Source of the DNA: Ananas comosus
Lineage: Eukaryota; Streptophyta; Magnoliopsida; Poales; Bromeliaceae
Length of the DNA: 64,000 nucleotides
Direction: 5' to 3'
Assembly: GCF_001540865.1 (NCBI RefSeq)
Contig: NC_033631.1
Coordinates: forward strand, 2,483,935-2,547,934
The translations under genes were made by a program, and so were the position numbers. Shown in pieces: positions 49,967 to 61,465 of this stretch; the first letter of the stretch is position 1, and each line of letters begins with the position of its first letter. Under the pieces are notes generated by a model. It searched no databases. It saw only the letters and a list, made by a program, of their open reading frames with translations, and had not been told where the DNA came from.

Positions 49967-51969
49967 TGTCACGCTCCGGATGTCTCATTCCCTGGGCACG
50001 CCGACAAATCCGCCGTATACAAAGAAAATTTTCCTGTATACGAAGCGACAGCTGTACCTGTAAATCAAACATTACTACGAACAGTAGTAGAGAGCTGCTA
50101 GAGAAAACAGAAGCTAAACAAACTGAGTTTCATATATATAGTCCAAATCCAAAATACAGCGTTACTCGCACTGGCGAGTTAAGTACTATGTATATAAGCT
50201 CGAAGTAAAACAACTATCTGCAGTAGGGTGCCTCTAACTCTGTCAGTCGGGTAGGGCTCTAGCTCGCGACGCCCTTGCCTCGATCCTGATCCGCGGAAGG
50301 CGCTGCAGCCGAAACCTGTGGCTCTGCAAAAACATGGGTAACAACTGGGCGTGAGAACTACTGTAAAAACAAGTAGTCCTCAGTGGGTACCGCCCAAAAC
50401 AACATCGGTCCACCCACTAAGTCTACAGAAGGGAGCGAGAGTAGTCAGAAAAGCAGGAAGTAACTCTACCGCTATCGATCACTACACTATCATGCTCTAC
50501 ACTAACCAACTGTAGGAAAATATCAAATCTGACCCAATCCAATCGGGACTGTAAGCATACCCGTCCCCGGGACTGTGAATACACCCGTCCCTACCCCGTT
50601 GCGACTATCAGTGCTCTATCCACACTAACTGCCGTGGAGAGTAAGTCGCACTGCGATGAGCGACACCAACCCGAAAGCAAAGCCATGACTCCGGAGTGCA
50701 CTCGTGGCGCTATCCAACCGAGTATGCAGGCGTATCTCTGTCGAGCTCAATCAGGCTCTGAAAAGCCAAAGTCAAGTGACCAACTCAAACTGGTCTAATA
50801 CCAACAGGTAACGTGCCCTCAGCACAATCTGACGCCAAAAAGGCGATACGGGTCCACGTCAACCCTGACGGCACCCAAACAGTCCGGAACAACCTGAACG
50901 ACCCTGTAAAAATCCACTCGGGCACACCAGCACGAGTGTAAATATATTCTAAACTACCTGAAGTACTCGTCTCGAAGATACTGCGACAGTATAATTTTAT
51001 AACGGCTCCTAGAGCTAAATCAGGCAGTTTAAACACTGTGACAAGTCCAAATCGCAAGTTTCTCCTAATTCAATTCCAAATCCAACATGTATAAACTACT
51101 CAATTTAATACCACATGCTCCAAATTCAGATTTGCTATCTATAACAAAATCCATGAATTCGAGCTAAAGTAAACTATACAAAATCTGAAAATTACACATG
51201 TTGACTATTGCGCACTTAGGAGTATAAGCCGATGATTAACCCACCTTAGTCGCTAATCCCAGCAGTGAGACGTCCTGAAGCAAAGGAACACCTTGCTGGA
51301 TCAATCCGCAAACCTCCAAAGGCCAGAAATCACGCTCCGCAAACTCTACACGTAAAATCCAAAATGACACCGATTCTGCTCAAAAACAGCAGCAGAGAAG
51401 AGAATAATTCCGACCAATAAAACCTCCACCAAAACCAGCAAGTAGGGGCTTCGTGGATTTCTCTCGAAGTCCTGAATCCAACGAACCAAGTCTCGTCGAA
51501 ATCCGATGCTCCTACGTCGAGAGGGAGCCGAAACGCGACGGTCGACGCTGGAAATCAGTGAAAACAGCACCTCGAGCTCGATTCATGAAGCTTGAAGTAA
51601 GAAAGAATCCATGAGGAATGAGAAATTACCACCTCAACCAGCGACTCCAATTCTGGCACGGCGTCGAGAACGCGAAAACACTCCCTCGCCCGGCCTCCTC
51701 GCTAAACTACGGCGACGCACGTATGCTCGGACGGCTCCGCAGCGCGATGACGTACGACGACGAAATGCTCCACACGAACCCTTCCTTGCTCACAATCGCT
51801 AGAGGGAGAGAGAAGAAGAAATAATTTAGAGAGATGTACAACCTGAGTGATAAGTATGCATCGGGGGGGGGGGTGGTGGGGGGGGGTTAGTGCACGTGCA
51901 TTCCATCCACCCAACTTACCAACTCAAAACTTGCAAAAAAACCAATAAAAAAAAAATCAGAATACTACA
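49967..51969 (-). mobile_element. Solo LTR, family A copy 2
   Basis: 2003 bp flanked by the perfect 5-bp duplication ATTAT (49962-49966 and 51970-51974). In sense it starts TGTAGTATTCTG and ends CCGGAGCGTGACA, like copy 1 (TGTAGTATCCC...GGGGCGTGACA). Shared internal blocks include the GTATACGGCGGAT and CTTAGTGGGT segments. The microsatellite target makes the 5-bp match less informative than usual, but the ends agree with family A. Confidence 0.82.
51863..51886. repeat. G-rich run inside the solo LTR
   Basis: A run of 11 G, TGGT, then 9 G. It could form a G-quadruplex; probably a slippage-prone tract. Confidence 0.8.
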
Positions 51970-52769
51970 ATTATTTATATAATTATACTTAAAAACACAT
52001 ATTTTAAAAACACATCTTTTTTCGTAGGCAAAATAAATAACGTAACAAACTAAGCTTTCATTTTTTTTTCTAACGACCGGATAATCTTTACTTTTTATTA
52101 AATATTTATATTCATTTCTTTTTTTTTAATAATATTTTGGATTTTTTTGTACTATCTACAGATATGATAGTTGTTATATTAATTTTTATTGATTGCAACC
52201 AACAATCAAATTTGAATTTAATTATAAAGATATATTTAAATTTTAAACTTATTTATTTTACATTTTATTTTATCTTAAATTCATAGTTAAAATTTAATTA
52301 TATTATTTAAATTTAAATTATAAATTTTTAAATAAAAATTAAATTTGAGTTCAAATAATGAATTAAATTTAATTTTGGATATCAAATATAAATATAATTA
52401 AAAATTTTAATTAAATTAGATCAAAATTAAATCTTAAATTTTGAATTAAAAGTGATTAAAATTTTGATACTTTTAGTTTAAAATACATATTTAAATTTTG
52501 GATTCATGAGAATTCAAGAAGCAAACAGAATTATTCAATGTACACAAAAAGGAAAGAAATAGATCTATATAATTATTGTCAACAGTAATAATTTAAATTT
52601 GGGTTAGAATACGGTAGATATTTTCTAATAATATAAAACAAATTAATTTACTTTTTTTAAAATTTAAATTTTTAATGTAATTTTTTTGATAAATATGATG
52701 TACTAATTTATATTGATTTGAGTAACTATTAAAATAATTGTAACAAGCATTTGCCTATATACTCAACTA

Positions 52770-53090
52770 TTATTATTGTGATAACCATTTGGATTTGGCC
52801 ACCCAATCTTTTAAAATTTTGATTTTACTTTTCAACATTTCAATTTGTTTGATTTAAGTCAATCAACGACACTTAACCCTTAAAAGTTTAAGATAATATT
52901 TATTTTAATGAATTTATAGTTGTGAGAATTGCATAAAATATACTAATTAACTAAATTTGTAAAGATAAAATCACGTATTCAAACTTTAAATCCAAAGTGT
53001 ACTTAATTGGCTCAAATCAAACAAATTGAAAGACTAGGTATAAAACCAAAATTTGGAAAGGTTGGGTAGCTAATTCCAAATACTCGATAG
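52770..53090. repeat. Dispersed repeat R1, copy d
   Basis: The most complete R1 copy: CCAATCTTTTAAAATTTTGA, CAATTTGTTTGATTTAAGTC, GTTGTGAGAATTGC, TTTGTAAAGATAAAATCACG, CTCAAATCAAACAAATTGA, ending near GGTTGGGTAGCTAATT. Confidence 0.65.
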
Positions 53091-53674
53091 TTCAAGTAAT
53101 TTTCATTTACCAATATTAAAAAACTAAATTATTTTTTTCATATACAAATTATAATAATACAACAGAAAAAGTCATAGAGTAAAAGAAATATTAATACTCA
53201 ACAAATTCATTTTCATCATATTTTAAATGTGTAAACAAAATAAAAGAGATACTAAAATTTACATAATCAATTTTCGTCACATTTTTAACGTACAAACTAA
53301 ATAAAAGAGTAATTAGTACCACAATCAATTATATTTAAATATAGCTAGCATTACCTATTATATTATTTTATTATTTTTTTCCCTACATCTCTCTCCAATG
53401 AATTCATTATACTGTTTTGGGTAAGTCGAGTTTTGGTTGTATCTTTATTACAGAAACCAAACAATAAAAATAGTCATTTACGGTCAATAGCGACTTCACC
53501 TCTCTCCACTTTCACCCAAACAAACAGATGATTAGGGCATAATAGTTTTTATTTGACCCATAAAATACTCAAATGCAAGAGCACTGTGAATATCTTGATT
53601 GATCTACAATGCAATGGGTCTATCCAAAACGTTAGAAAAATTTGCTGTGAAACTTAGTGAAGCATGAAACTTGC

Positions 53675-53760
53675 ATGACTTTTTTTTTTTTGGAGAAAAA
53701 TATAGCGTGCTATCCGATTCATTCATTAGGTAAAATAAAGTTAACTAAAGTGTCAGGCAT
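53675..53760 (-). mobile_element. LINE-type 3' tail fragment
   Basis: In reverse it reads AATGAATCGGATAGCACGCT, ATATTTTTCTCC and a run of A, close to the LINE tail at 5830-5873. Only the last roughly 85 bp are recognisable. Confidence 0.55.
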
Positions 53761-54525
53761 CTGGGCCTCAATCCAAAAAAATGTAAGCATTAAACATGCA
53801 TGACCAATTTTTCTTGGCCTATTATGTAGGACGAAGGATAATTAATTAGTCGTAGGCTACCATTTGTAAATTTGCTTCTTCTCGTGAAGTTGCATGCGTA
53901 AAGCATGCCTAATTAATTGAAAGCGCCGTGGTTCGATATAAAAGGATACAATCCATGTAATGTTGTGCCAAAACTGCAAGTTCGTTCTTTATCTCAGCAT
54001 TGAGAAGCTACTTTGTTTCTCTTTGTGTTGGTATTATAAAAAAAACCTTTTTTGGGATTTTTTTTTTGGGGGGGGACAGTATGGGAAGGATGGTTATAAT
54101 TATATGCTAATTAAGTTGAATAAGATGAAAGGAGGTTTGTATTTTGATTTATTCATATGAAACATCTGATTCATATGAACATAGATAAGTTTTTATATCA
54201 TTTAAATTTGCTCTCATATCACTATATTTTATTTTAATATTCAAGCAAAATGCATCTTAAAAAGCTAAGTGCATCTTAAAAAGGCAATTCTAACAAAATA
54301 TTTTACTCTTAAGTCAAAACTCATGTCAATTTCTTCTTGATAGAATCAATTTTAGAAGATCCATGACATATTCTAAAGAACTATCGAGGATAACTAACGA
54401 TTAGAATGAGTAGTGTGGCTCAAAATTCTGTGAAGTAAATAAACAAAAAGTAAATAGACAAAAAGTAAAAATCTGTACGGTAAATGGTCAAAAAATAGTA
54501 AGGGCGGTTACATTAGATGGTCACG

Positions 54526-54877
54526 TTATCCCATCTCCACCTTTTCCGCCACGAGTTGTTGGCAGCTAGATTGTCGTCCTTTGTTTCTTACTTCTTTTCC
54601 TGATATTGAATTATGGTGGTACTGGTTATAGTCGTGGTCATGAATATGGCCAAGCAGGCCTTCTAACCTACCCACATTAAGGTCTACTACTTTCACCTCA
54701 CATGACGTGGGAAGAATCGAAAATTCCACCACCAACATCGTGTCCAGGGTAATTGTTTCAACAAGATCTTCTACTCGAAATTTGCTATTAAGATTTGTTG
54801 GCTTTGGCCAGGTTCGAGCAAATCGTTGGCTCATCAAAGAAGAAGCAAACTGTGATGTTTTTAGAACATCACAATTT
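54526..54877 (-). other. Open frame beside the gypsy left arm, unrecognised
   Basis: A frame open on minus from about 54933 to 54526 with FRVEDLVETITLDTMLVVEF and a His/Tyr/Asn stretch. It continues beyond the mirrored LTR sequence, so it could be leader or GAG of the gypsy element, or a host fragment. No domain seen. Confidence 0.3.
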
Positions 54878-55655
54878 GCAAGTGAATGATGTATCAAAGG
54901 GCTCGATCTGAATCGCAACCTTGATGATGACAATGCTCTGAGAGTGATGGCGATAGTGATGATCGGATCACCTCCTCGCCATTGATCGATGTTAACAGGG
55001 ATTGGTGTTAAGGGTCAGTGAAGTGGAGAGATGATGATGAACATGAACTTGAGGAGGAAGAAGACCAGGTATAGAGAGAAAAAGGTAATTCCAAAGTTTA
55101 TTTGATCTACCCGTTTTCAGTTACAATGCTGGCTATTTATAGGTGCTCCTAAGGCTCCATTTGCAATTTGTTTAAATGTTGTGGACCAATCTGAAATTTA
55201 ACAATTGTGGCAATAGCTTGAGTGGGCTCCTTGTCGCATGGGCCTGGGCCTTCATCAAGTGGCGTAACGGTAAGCGAATTTCGAATCCGCAGTCGCGTAA
55301 TATCCATTATCGCTCAATCCGCCCCGGCTGGAAGAAAACTCCAAGACCCCCCTTTCGATTCTTACACCTTTCTGTCGTAAATCACACCAGCACCCATCCT
55401 TTCCTACTGCAAAGCTCACCTACCCCTCCCCTACCTCCTCCTTCTTCGACGGATAGCATGAGGACCTAGTGGAGAGTGGTCCGGTGAAGCCAACACCGAC
55501 TTGAAAAAGGGTGATTCGGCGAGGTCATCACCGGTTCAGAAGATCTACTCCGGATTCAATACAGCCCCACTAACTCACCCCTTTTATTATTTCCCTTTAT
55601 TTCCGTAGTCTTATTCCTTTTTTTTATTTTTTATTTTTTATACACAGGTGTTACA

Positions 55656-56225
55656 GTCCCCTTCCCTTAGGACGATCCCTGTCCTCAGGGTCGAATTTTA
55701 GAAATTGCAGCCTGAGAGTTCGAGGATCCTCACAAGTAGCCGATTCCGGGGGTAGATTGCGTCATTTGACTAGTACCTCCTTTGCGATACCTCGACCTCG
55801 TTTAACGGCTCTCTCTGCCAACACTCCCTCGGGCTCAGCCAACAGTTGCCCTTCTTTTCCAACCACGGGTACCCCATTTGTGACCTTATTGTTCGTGGTA
55901 GGACTTCGTTTAAGTTGGGAGATGTGAAACACAGGGTGGATCAGAGATCCTTCAGGTAATTTTAACTTGTATGCGACTTGCCCCACGCGTGATATAATTT
56001 CGAAGGGTCCGTAATATCGAGCAGCTAGTTTAGGATTTTTTCGAGAGGCCACGGAAATCTGCCGATAAGGTTGAAGTTTCAAATATACCCAGTCCCCCAC
56101 AGAATACTCCTTTTTCTTTGATATTTATCGGCTTGTTGTTTCATTCGATTCTGAGCTATTTGTAGCCGATCCCAGAGGTTAAGTGGTGCCATTCCATAAA
56201 GAGCCTGATAGGGTGTCATTCCAAG
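55656..56225 (-). pseudogene. gypsy integrase C-terminus and chromodomain, left arm
   Basis: Encodes GDWVYLKLQPYRQISVASRK, GPFEIISRVGQVAYKLKLPE, GSLIHPVFHISQLKR and, further down, GRGIAKEVLVK and a WSNLPPESAT-like chromodomain end. It starts abruptly near TPYQALYGMAPLNL with no upstream integrase core, and a frame break lies near 56110. Unlike the right arm it keeps the VFHISQLKR segment. Confidence 0.82.
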
Positions 56226-56323
56226 ACTTTTTTACGATGTCTGTGTTCCGAGCATCCAAGCAAGTGGAATCACTCTATTTGCCCTAAATTGAGTGGTGGT
56301 ACAATACTAACTATCATTCCTCT

Positions 56324-56800
56324 CTTGGAATGACAGTCTATCAGGCTCTTTATGGAATGGCACCACTTAACCTCCAGGATCGGCTACAAATAGCTCAGAA
56401 TCGAATGAAACAACAAGCCGATAAACATCGAAAGGAAAAGGACTATTCTGTGGGGGACTGGGTATATTTGAAACTTCAACCTTATCGGCAGATTTCCGTG
56501 GCCTCTCGGAAAAATCCTAAACTAGCTGTTCGATATTACGAACCCTTCGAAATTATATCACGCGTGGGGCAAGTCGCATACAAGTTAAGATTACCTGAAG
56601 GATCTCTAATCCACCCTAAGGTCACAAAGGGGGTACCCGTGGTTGGAAAAGAAGGGCAACTGCTGGCTAAACCCGAGGGAGTGTTGGCTGAGAGAGCCAT
56701 TAAACGAGGTCGAGGTATCGCAAAGGAGGTACTAGTCAAATGGAGCAATCTACCCCCGGAATCGGCTACTTGGGAGGATCCTCAGACTCTCAGGCTGTAA
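56324..56800 (+). pseudogene. gypsy integrase C-terminus and chromodomain, right arm
   Basis: The open frame encodes MTVYQALYGMAPLNLQDRLQ, GDWVYLKLQPYRQISVASRK, EPFEIISRVGQVAYKLRLPE, VLVKWSNLPPESATWEDPQT and LRL-stop, the usual end of chromovirus polyproteins. About 15 residues after SLIHP are deleted in frame compared with the left arm. The LTR begins 50 bp after the stop, behind a GGGGAGGGGA tract. Confidence 0.85.
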
Positions 56801-57669
56801 TTTTCAGAATTCGACCCTGAGGACAGGGATCGTCCTAAGGGGAGGGGACTGTAACACCTGTGTATAAAAAAAGAAGAAGAAGGAATAAGACGACGGGAAT
56901 AAAAGGAAATAATAAAAGGGGTGAGTTAGTGGGACTGTATTGAATCCGGAGTAAATCTTCTGAACCGGTGATGACTTCGCCGGATCACCCTTCTTCAAGT
57001 CGGTGTTGGCTTCACCGGACCACTCTCCACTAGGTCCTCGTGCTATCCGTCGGAGAAGGAGGAGGTAGGGGAGGGGTAGGTGAGCTTTGTAGTAGGAAAG
57101 GATGGGTGCTGGTGTGATTTACGAGAGAATGGCAGAAGAATCGAAGGGGTCTCTTGAGTCTTCTTCCAGTCGGTGTGGATTGAGTGATAATGGATATTAC
57201 GCGACTGCGGATCCGAAATTCGCTTATCGTTGCGCCACTTGATGAAGGCCCAGGCCCATGCGACAAGGAGCCCACTCAAGCTATTGCCACAATTGTTAAA
57301 TTTCAGATTGGTCCACAACATTAACACAAATTGCAAATAGAGCCTTAGGAGCACCTATAAATAGCCAGCATTGTAACTGAAAACGGGTAGATCAAATAAA
57401 CTTTGAAATTACCTTTTTCTCTCCCTCTTTTTCTCTCTCTATACCTGGTCTTCTTCTTCCTCGCCAAGCTCCTGTTCATCATCATCTCTCCACTTCAATG
57501 ACCCTTAACACCAATCCCTGTTAACATCGATCAATGGCGAGGAGGTGATCCGATCATCACTATCGCCATCACTCTCAGAGCATTGTTATCACCAAGGTTG
57601 TGATTCAGATCGAGCCCTTTGATTGCATCATTCACTTGCGATCAATTTCTTTGCTTCGCAGCTAGAGAG

Positions 57670-57940
57670 AGAGAGATTTTTATTTTAAATTTAAATTTAA
57701 AATTTAAAATTTTAAAATTTTAAATTTTAAATTTATAATTTAAAATTATAAATTTTAAAGTTTAAATTTTAAATTTGATATTTTTAAATTTTAAATTTTA
57801 AATTTTAAATTTTTAGTTTTTAAATTTTAAATTTGCTATTTTATATCTTTGAAATTTAAATTTGGTCTTAAATTTAAAATTTGATATTTAAAATTAAAAT
57901 TTTAAATTTTAATTTCAAATTTTTAAATTTAATTATTGGG
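57670..57940. repeat. Low-complexity (TTTAAATTT) tract
   Basis: Almost only A and T, built of AAATTTTAAATTT words and strongly self-complementary. No gene. Confidence 0.85.
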
Positions 57941-58139
57941 GTAATATCTTTATTTTCTATTTATAACTAACAACTATTCCTCTTATTACCAATAACAATC
58001 CAAGCACAATTTTTCTAGTTCCAACTTATACTCACATTTTCATCCAAACAAAAAAATATCCTTATTCTTACAAAAATCCATACTTGTACCCATTCCCGGT
58101 ATAACTAGTTCCTACTAATTTCCAAACCAAACGAAGCCT

Positions 58140-59533
58140 TACAATTCAATGACCTATTGGTCGGTATGCCCCGAGGAGCCGTGATTGTCAGCTATTCCCT
58201 GATGGTTAGCCATTAATCATATTTGCATCGATCGCCACAACTCGACAGCATTTCACGAACACCAACGGTCTGATCCCCCTAGGAAGGTGTTCTTTTTCGA
58301 AAAAGTAGTTGGTTGCCAACCCGTGAGCCCAGCAGTCATTTGCTAGGGTTATATGCTAGATTAAGGGGTTGTGGTTTGCCTGAGGTCCTTAGACTGACAC
58401 GGCCGTATAGATTGGGTATACTTGTACTATCAATTGCAGTTGACGCGTAGTCATTTCTCTATCTCTTTTGCAGTAGCGGTTATTCATACCATTACTACGG
58501 TTGTTTTCGGTTCAGTTATCATGCTATTGCACTAGTTTGACTATTGATTATAGTTGGTCGTCACTTTATTATCTCACTTTACAGTAGTAGCTTCTTTGGT
58601 GATTACTGATTGATACTATTTATTATTATCATGCCCAAATTTACTTGTTATTACTGCTATTTACCCCTCCTTCTGCCGATGGGTACAGTTTGCCTTCGTC
58701 GGCTTATGGTACCCACTAGGAGGGAGAGACATGTTTACATGTTCTCATCCCCCCACCTTTTTTGAGGTGATGCGGGTGAGATTGGTTGGGATGCAGCGTG
58801 AGGCCGTAGCTAGTGGATGGTCATAGAGGTCCCGATCTGCGGTATACCTTTTTGATTACTTCATACATAGTATCAGATAGATGTTAGTGGATAATATAAA
58901 TCTTACACTACATTGGTTATTAGATATCTACTTGTGGTTCAGTTGGTGGTTTACACTTGATGTTTTGGATGATGTATGTATGAGTTTTGGATACTCATGT
59001 TTTGGATACTCGTGGATTTGGACACATATGGCTTTGGATTCGGATTTCAAAATATTGTTTTCTACTCTTCGTGGTAGTGTTTTCAAAATAAAGGTTTTTA
59101 TGTGGGAAACGGTTTTCAAAGTGGTTTTTTGACTTTTTGTGAATTTTTGAAAAAAAAATAGAATTTTAAAGTGAAGCCTTCATGTGGGAGGCACTTTCAA
59201 CTAGTAGGAATGAATGTGAATTTGATGTGGAATGGTTGCGATTAAGGACGGCTAGCTGTATGATGTGAAATGATAATCTTTGTGACTCGTGATTGTTGTT
59301 TGTGTGAGTGGAGGTCACGGTTGACAATTGTACTATATGCTACGCCGTGCAAATACAGGGAAAAACTCTATCCGTTTGTTTTCGAGAATTTTTTATATTT
59401 GTGGCGACTCTGTTGCACTCTTAGCGGTCAAGGGTTTAATAAAAAAAAAAATTGACAGTTTTTCGCTTACTCTGATTTATAAAGATAATCCGATTTCGAA
59501 TCGGCTTTCAAAAAGGGACCCTGGGGCGTGACA
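58140..59533 (+). mobile_element. LTR-like remnant ending GGGGCGTGACA
   Basis: It ends CCCTGGGGCGTGACA at 59533, like family A LTRs. It contains a GGTACCCACTAGGAGGGAG segment comparable to the CTTAGTGGGTAGG/GGTACCCACTGAGG part of copy 1. The 5' end and target duplication were not found, so it is probably truncated. The rest of the stretch has no supported gene. Confidence 0.5.
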
Positions 59534-59639
59534 TTCCATCCCTTGGATAGATAGAGAGAGAGAGAGAGAGTAGAGCTTTTGGTTTTACGGCTTGGAGGGA
59601 GATCTTTCATATCTTTCGAGATCCACCCTACAATATGGG

Positions 59640-59870
59640 GTTAAAAAGCCAAAATAAGCATTGCACGGTAGGCACGACCCATGTGGGCCGGGGGCCAAAC
59701 TATCGGCCCAGGCTCGTAATGGGCTATGCAGTGCCAAGCCGACGAGCTTAGTTTGATTGGCCCAACACGGCCCATGATGTTGGGTGGGGCCGACCCGACA
59801 CAGATTCTACAATACTCGTGCCATGCTTGGGCTCGGCCCGTACTCATGCGTGGGCCACCCAGCCCGTTTT
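59640..59870. repeat. GGCCCA/TGGGCC-rich block
   Basis: About ten GGCCCA-type words in both orientations in 230 bp, typical of a widespread plant foldback repeat rather than a gene. Ends not defined. Confidence 0.45.
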
Positions 59871-59875
59871 ACATC

Positions 59876-59878
<3 letters not shown>

Positions 59879-59919
<41 letters not shown>
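59879..59919. repeat. (GT)n microsatellite, about 20 repeats
   Basis: Uninterrupted GT dinucleotides seen directly; likely polymorphic. Confidence 0.97.
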
Positions 59920-59920
<1 letters not shown>

Positions 59921-60639
59921 ATTGTTACATATGTATACCTCCATATATGAGCTTTAAAAAAAAAGTCTAGTCATGGAGTAGAGCTCTATGTAAAGTGTGC
60001 TATGCACTTTAGTTAATTATAATTAGATGCTTATTATGATGGTGGCTTTTGATGTATATACATATAAAATCAATCTTTCTTCCAAATGTTCTCCCATGCA
60101 CGTGTTTTTCTTCAATCAGCATCTATACACTTCATCGACTTATGAATCATGAAGGAACTGCTAGCATTGTCCACATAGTTTGCAACTCGGCTGTTTTGTG
60201 AGATAAAGATCGGTTGGATATACACGATTTCGTGTGTATACGCATAGAGGGCGAACATGTGCACAACTATGTTAGAATATCAGACCAATGATTGAAGCAT
60301 ACGGCATCAACCATAATGTAGATCAAAAAATCTTAATTGGTTCACAATAAGATCTTTAAATATAAGAGTTTTGTTTCGATTTAATTTTTGCGCAGTAATA
60401 TGTGAACGATCTGCCGTCACTGGAGTGATTTTTGGTTTTCAGTTTTTCATATGATATGTATTTGACTTCCGAAAAATTTAAATTGCAAAATTATTTTTCC
60501 ATTGCTTTTCTCTGTTGGGCCGATAATTTCTTACATGATCAACGCTGAGCGCGACGGGGGAGTTCCCCGTAGTAATTGTGTGTACTTGAAGGAGGTAAAA
60601 TAAAGAAGAAAAATAAGAGTATAAAGAATAAAAAAAGAT

Positions 60640-60830
60640 AAAAATGTTACAACATTAATAGAGATTAACTTGCACAATTTGAAATAGTACAATAGAAATG
60701 TAAATAGAACAGCATATTTCTAAGTAGTCTAACATATGATCAAATAGTACAATAAATCTTTAAATTAGTGCAATATTTTTATTATTTCTCAATAAAAATT
60801 TTAAATAGTGCAACATTCTTATTCCTACTA
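60640..60830. repeat. Short array of ATAGTGCAA/ATAGTACAA words
   Basis: AATAGTACAAT, AAATAGTACAAT, TTAGTGCAATA and AATAGTGCAACATT occur at irregular spacing, the word type found in both MULEs. No MULE terminus was located, so this may be a remnant or a chance AT-rich resemblance. Confidence 0.45.
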
Positions 60831-60916
60831 CCACCACCATTACTATTCTTATTCATTTCTCATGTCATCTCTCCATTTCCTCTCTTTCTTCTTCCTCTCA
60901 TTTCTTTTCGTCACAC

Positions 60917-61102
60917 ATGTCTAGTTTGGGGATTTCTAGTGATCTAATCTTCAAAGCCAGCTTTGGAGGAGGGGCTAACACTGGTGTGTTCAAGCCTCAC
61001 CCTACTGCAGCTTTATGCTGCTTCGGATTGAGTGCAAGGTTCTACACTGTCGCATACGAAGGGGATGTGTGTCTCAGTGCAATGCGTGTGGGACCTCTCT
61101 AG
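60917..61102 (+). CDS. Short hypothetical open frame, weak
   Basis: 61 codons starting MSSLGISSDLIFKASFGGG and ending AMRVGPL, after a pyrimidine-rich TTTCCTCTCTTTCTTCTTCC tract that could be a leader. No domain recognised and no partner exon shown. Reported only because it is more GC-balanced than its surroundings; it could be chance. Confidence 0.2.
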   Translation: MSSLGISSDLIFKASFGGGANTGVFKPHPTAALCCFGLSARFYTVAYEGDVCLSAMRVGPL

Positions 61103-61254
61103 TAGAAAGGATAAGAAGAAAGAAGAAGAAGCAGTAGAAGAAGATAAAAACAATCTATCTATACACATACATTATTTTTCATAAGCTTTTGCCACGTGGC
61201 AGCACCATAGTCTCTCATTCTCAAAATTTCTACTCTCCAATCATTGCGACCGCT

Positions 61255-61437
61255 CGCCTTCCTCGTAATGTCTGCCTCTTCGGCTTTCCATCTCATTAGT
61301 TCCTTTCCTGTAACATCTGCCTCTTTGGCTTTCCATCTCATTAATTTCTTCCCCGTAGCGTATGCCTCTTTGGCTTTCCGTCTCATTAATTCCTTCTCTG
61401 TAATGTCGCTACTTCAACTTCCCACCTCATTAGTTTC
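61255..61437. repeat. 45-bp tandem repeat, four units
   Basis: Units of 45 bp built on TGCCTCTTTGGCTTTCCATC followed by TCATTAATT, the outer units more diverged. The 15-codon period keeps frames open on both strands (an LMRWKAKEADVTGK-type repeat on minus), but no gene context supports translation. Confidence 0.8.
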
Positions 61438-61465
61438 TATTTTCTAAGAGGCATTGCCCGAGGAG

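Larger units (their letters stand above)
51975..54520. other. AT-rich intergenic region
   Basis: No gene supported. It contains R1 copy d (52770-53090) and a LINE-type tail (53675-53760). The rest is AT-rich sequence with many TAAATTTAAA words. Confidence 0.5.
54878..57639. mobile_element. Inverted duplication of a Ty3/gypsy chromovirus 3' end
   Basis: The left arm (54878 to about 56225) and right arm (about 56324-57639) are reverse complements around a 98-bp spacer. Each arm has the C-terminal integrase with a chromodomain, then GGGGAGGGGACTG at the LTR border, then an LTR-like sequence starting TGTAACACCTGTG (left 55655 downward, right 56850 upward). The integrase ends face each other and the LTRs point outward. 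The GAG, protease and RT regions are absent. The arms differ by substitutions and by a deletion in the right arm. Confidence 0.82.

Noticed and set aside
53960..54160. A 66-codon frame rich in Phe, Leu and Lys
   Set aside because: It lies in AT- and G-run-rich intergenic sequence with no motif, splice context or related copy.
58140..59533. A complete solo LTR
   Set aside because: Only the 3' end matches. No TG start or target duplication matching TTCCA could be found, so it is listed as a remnant.
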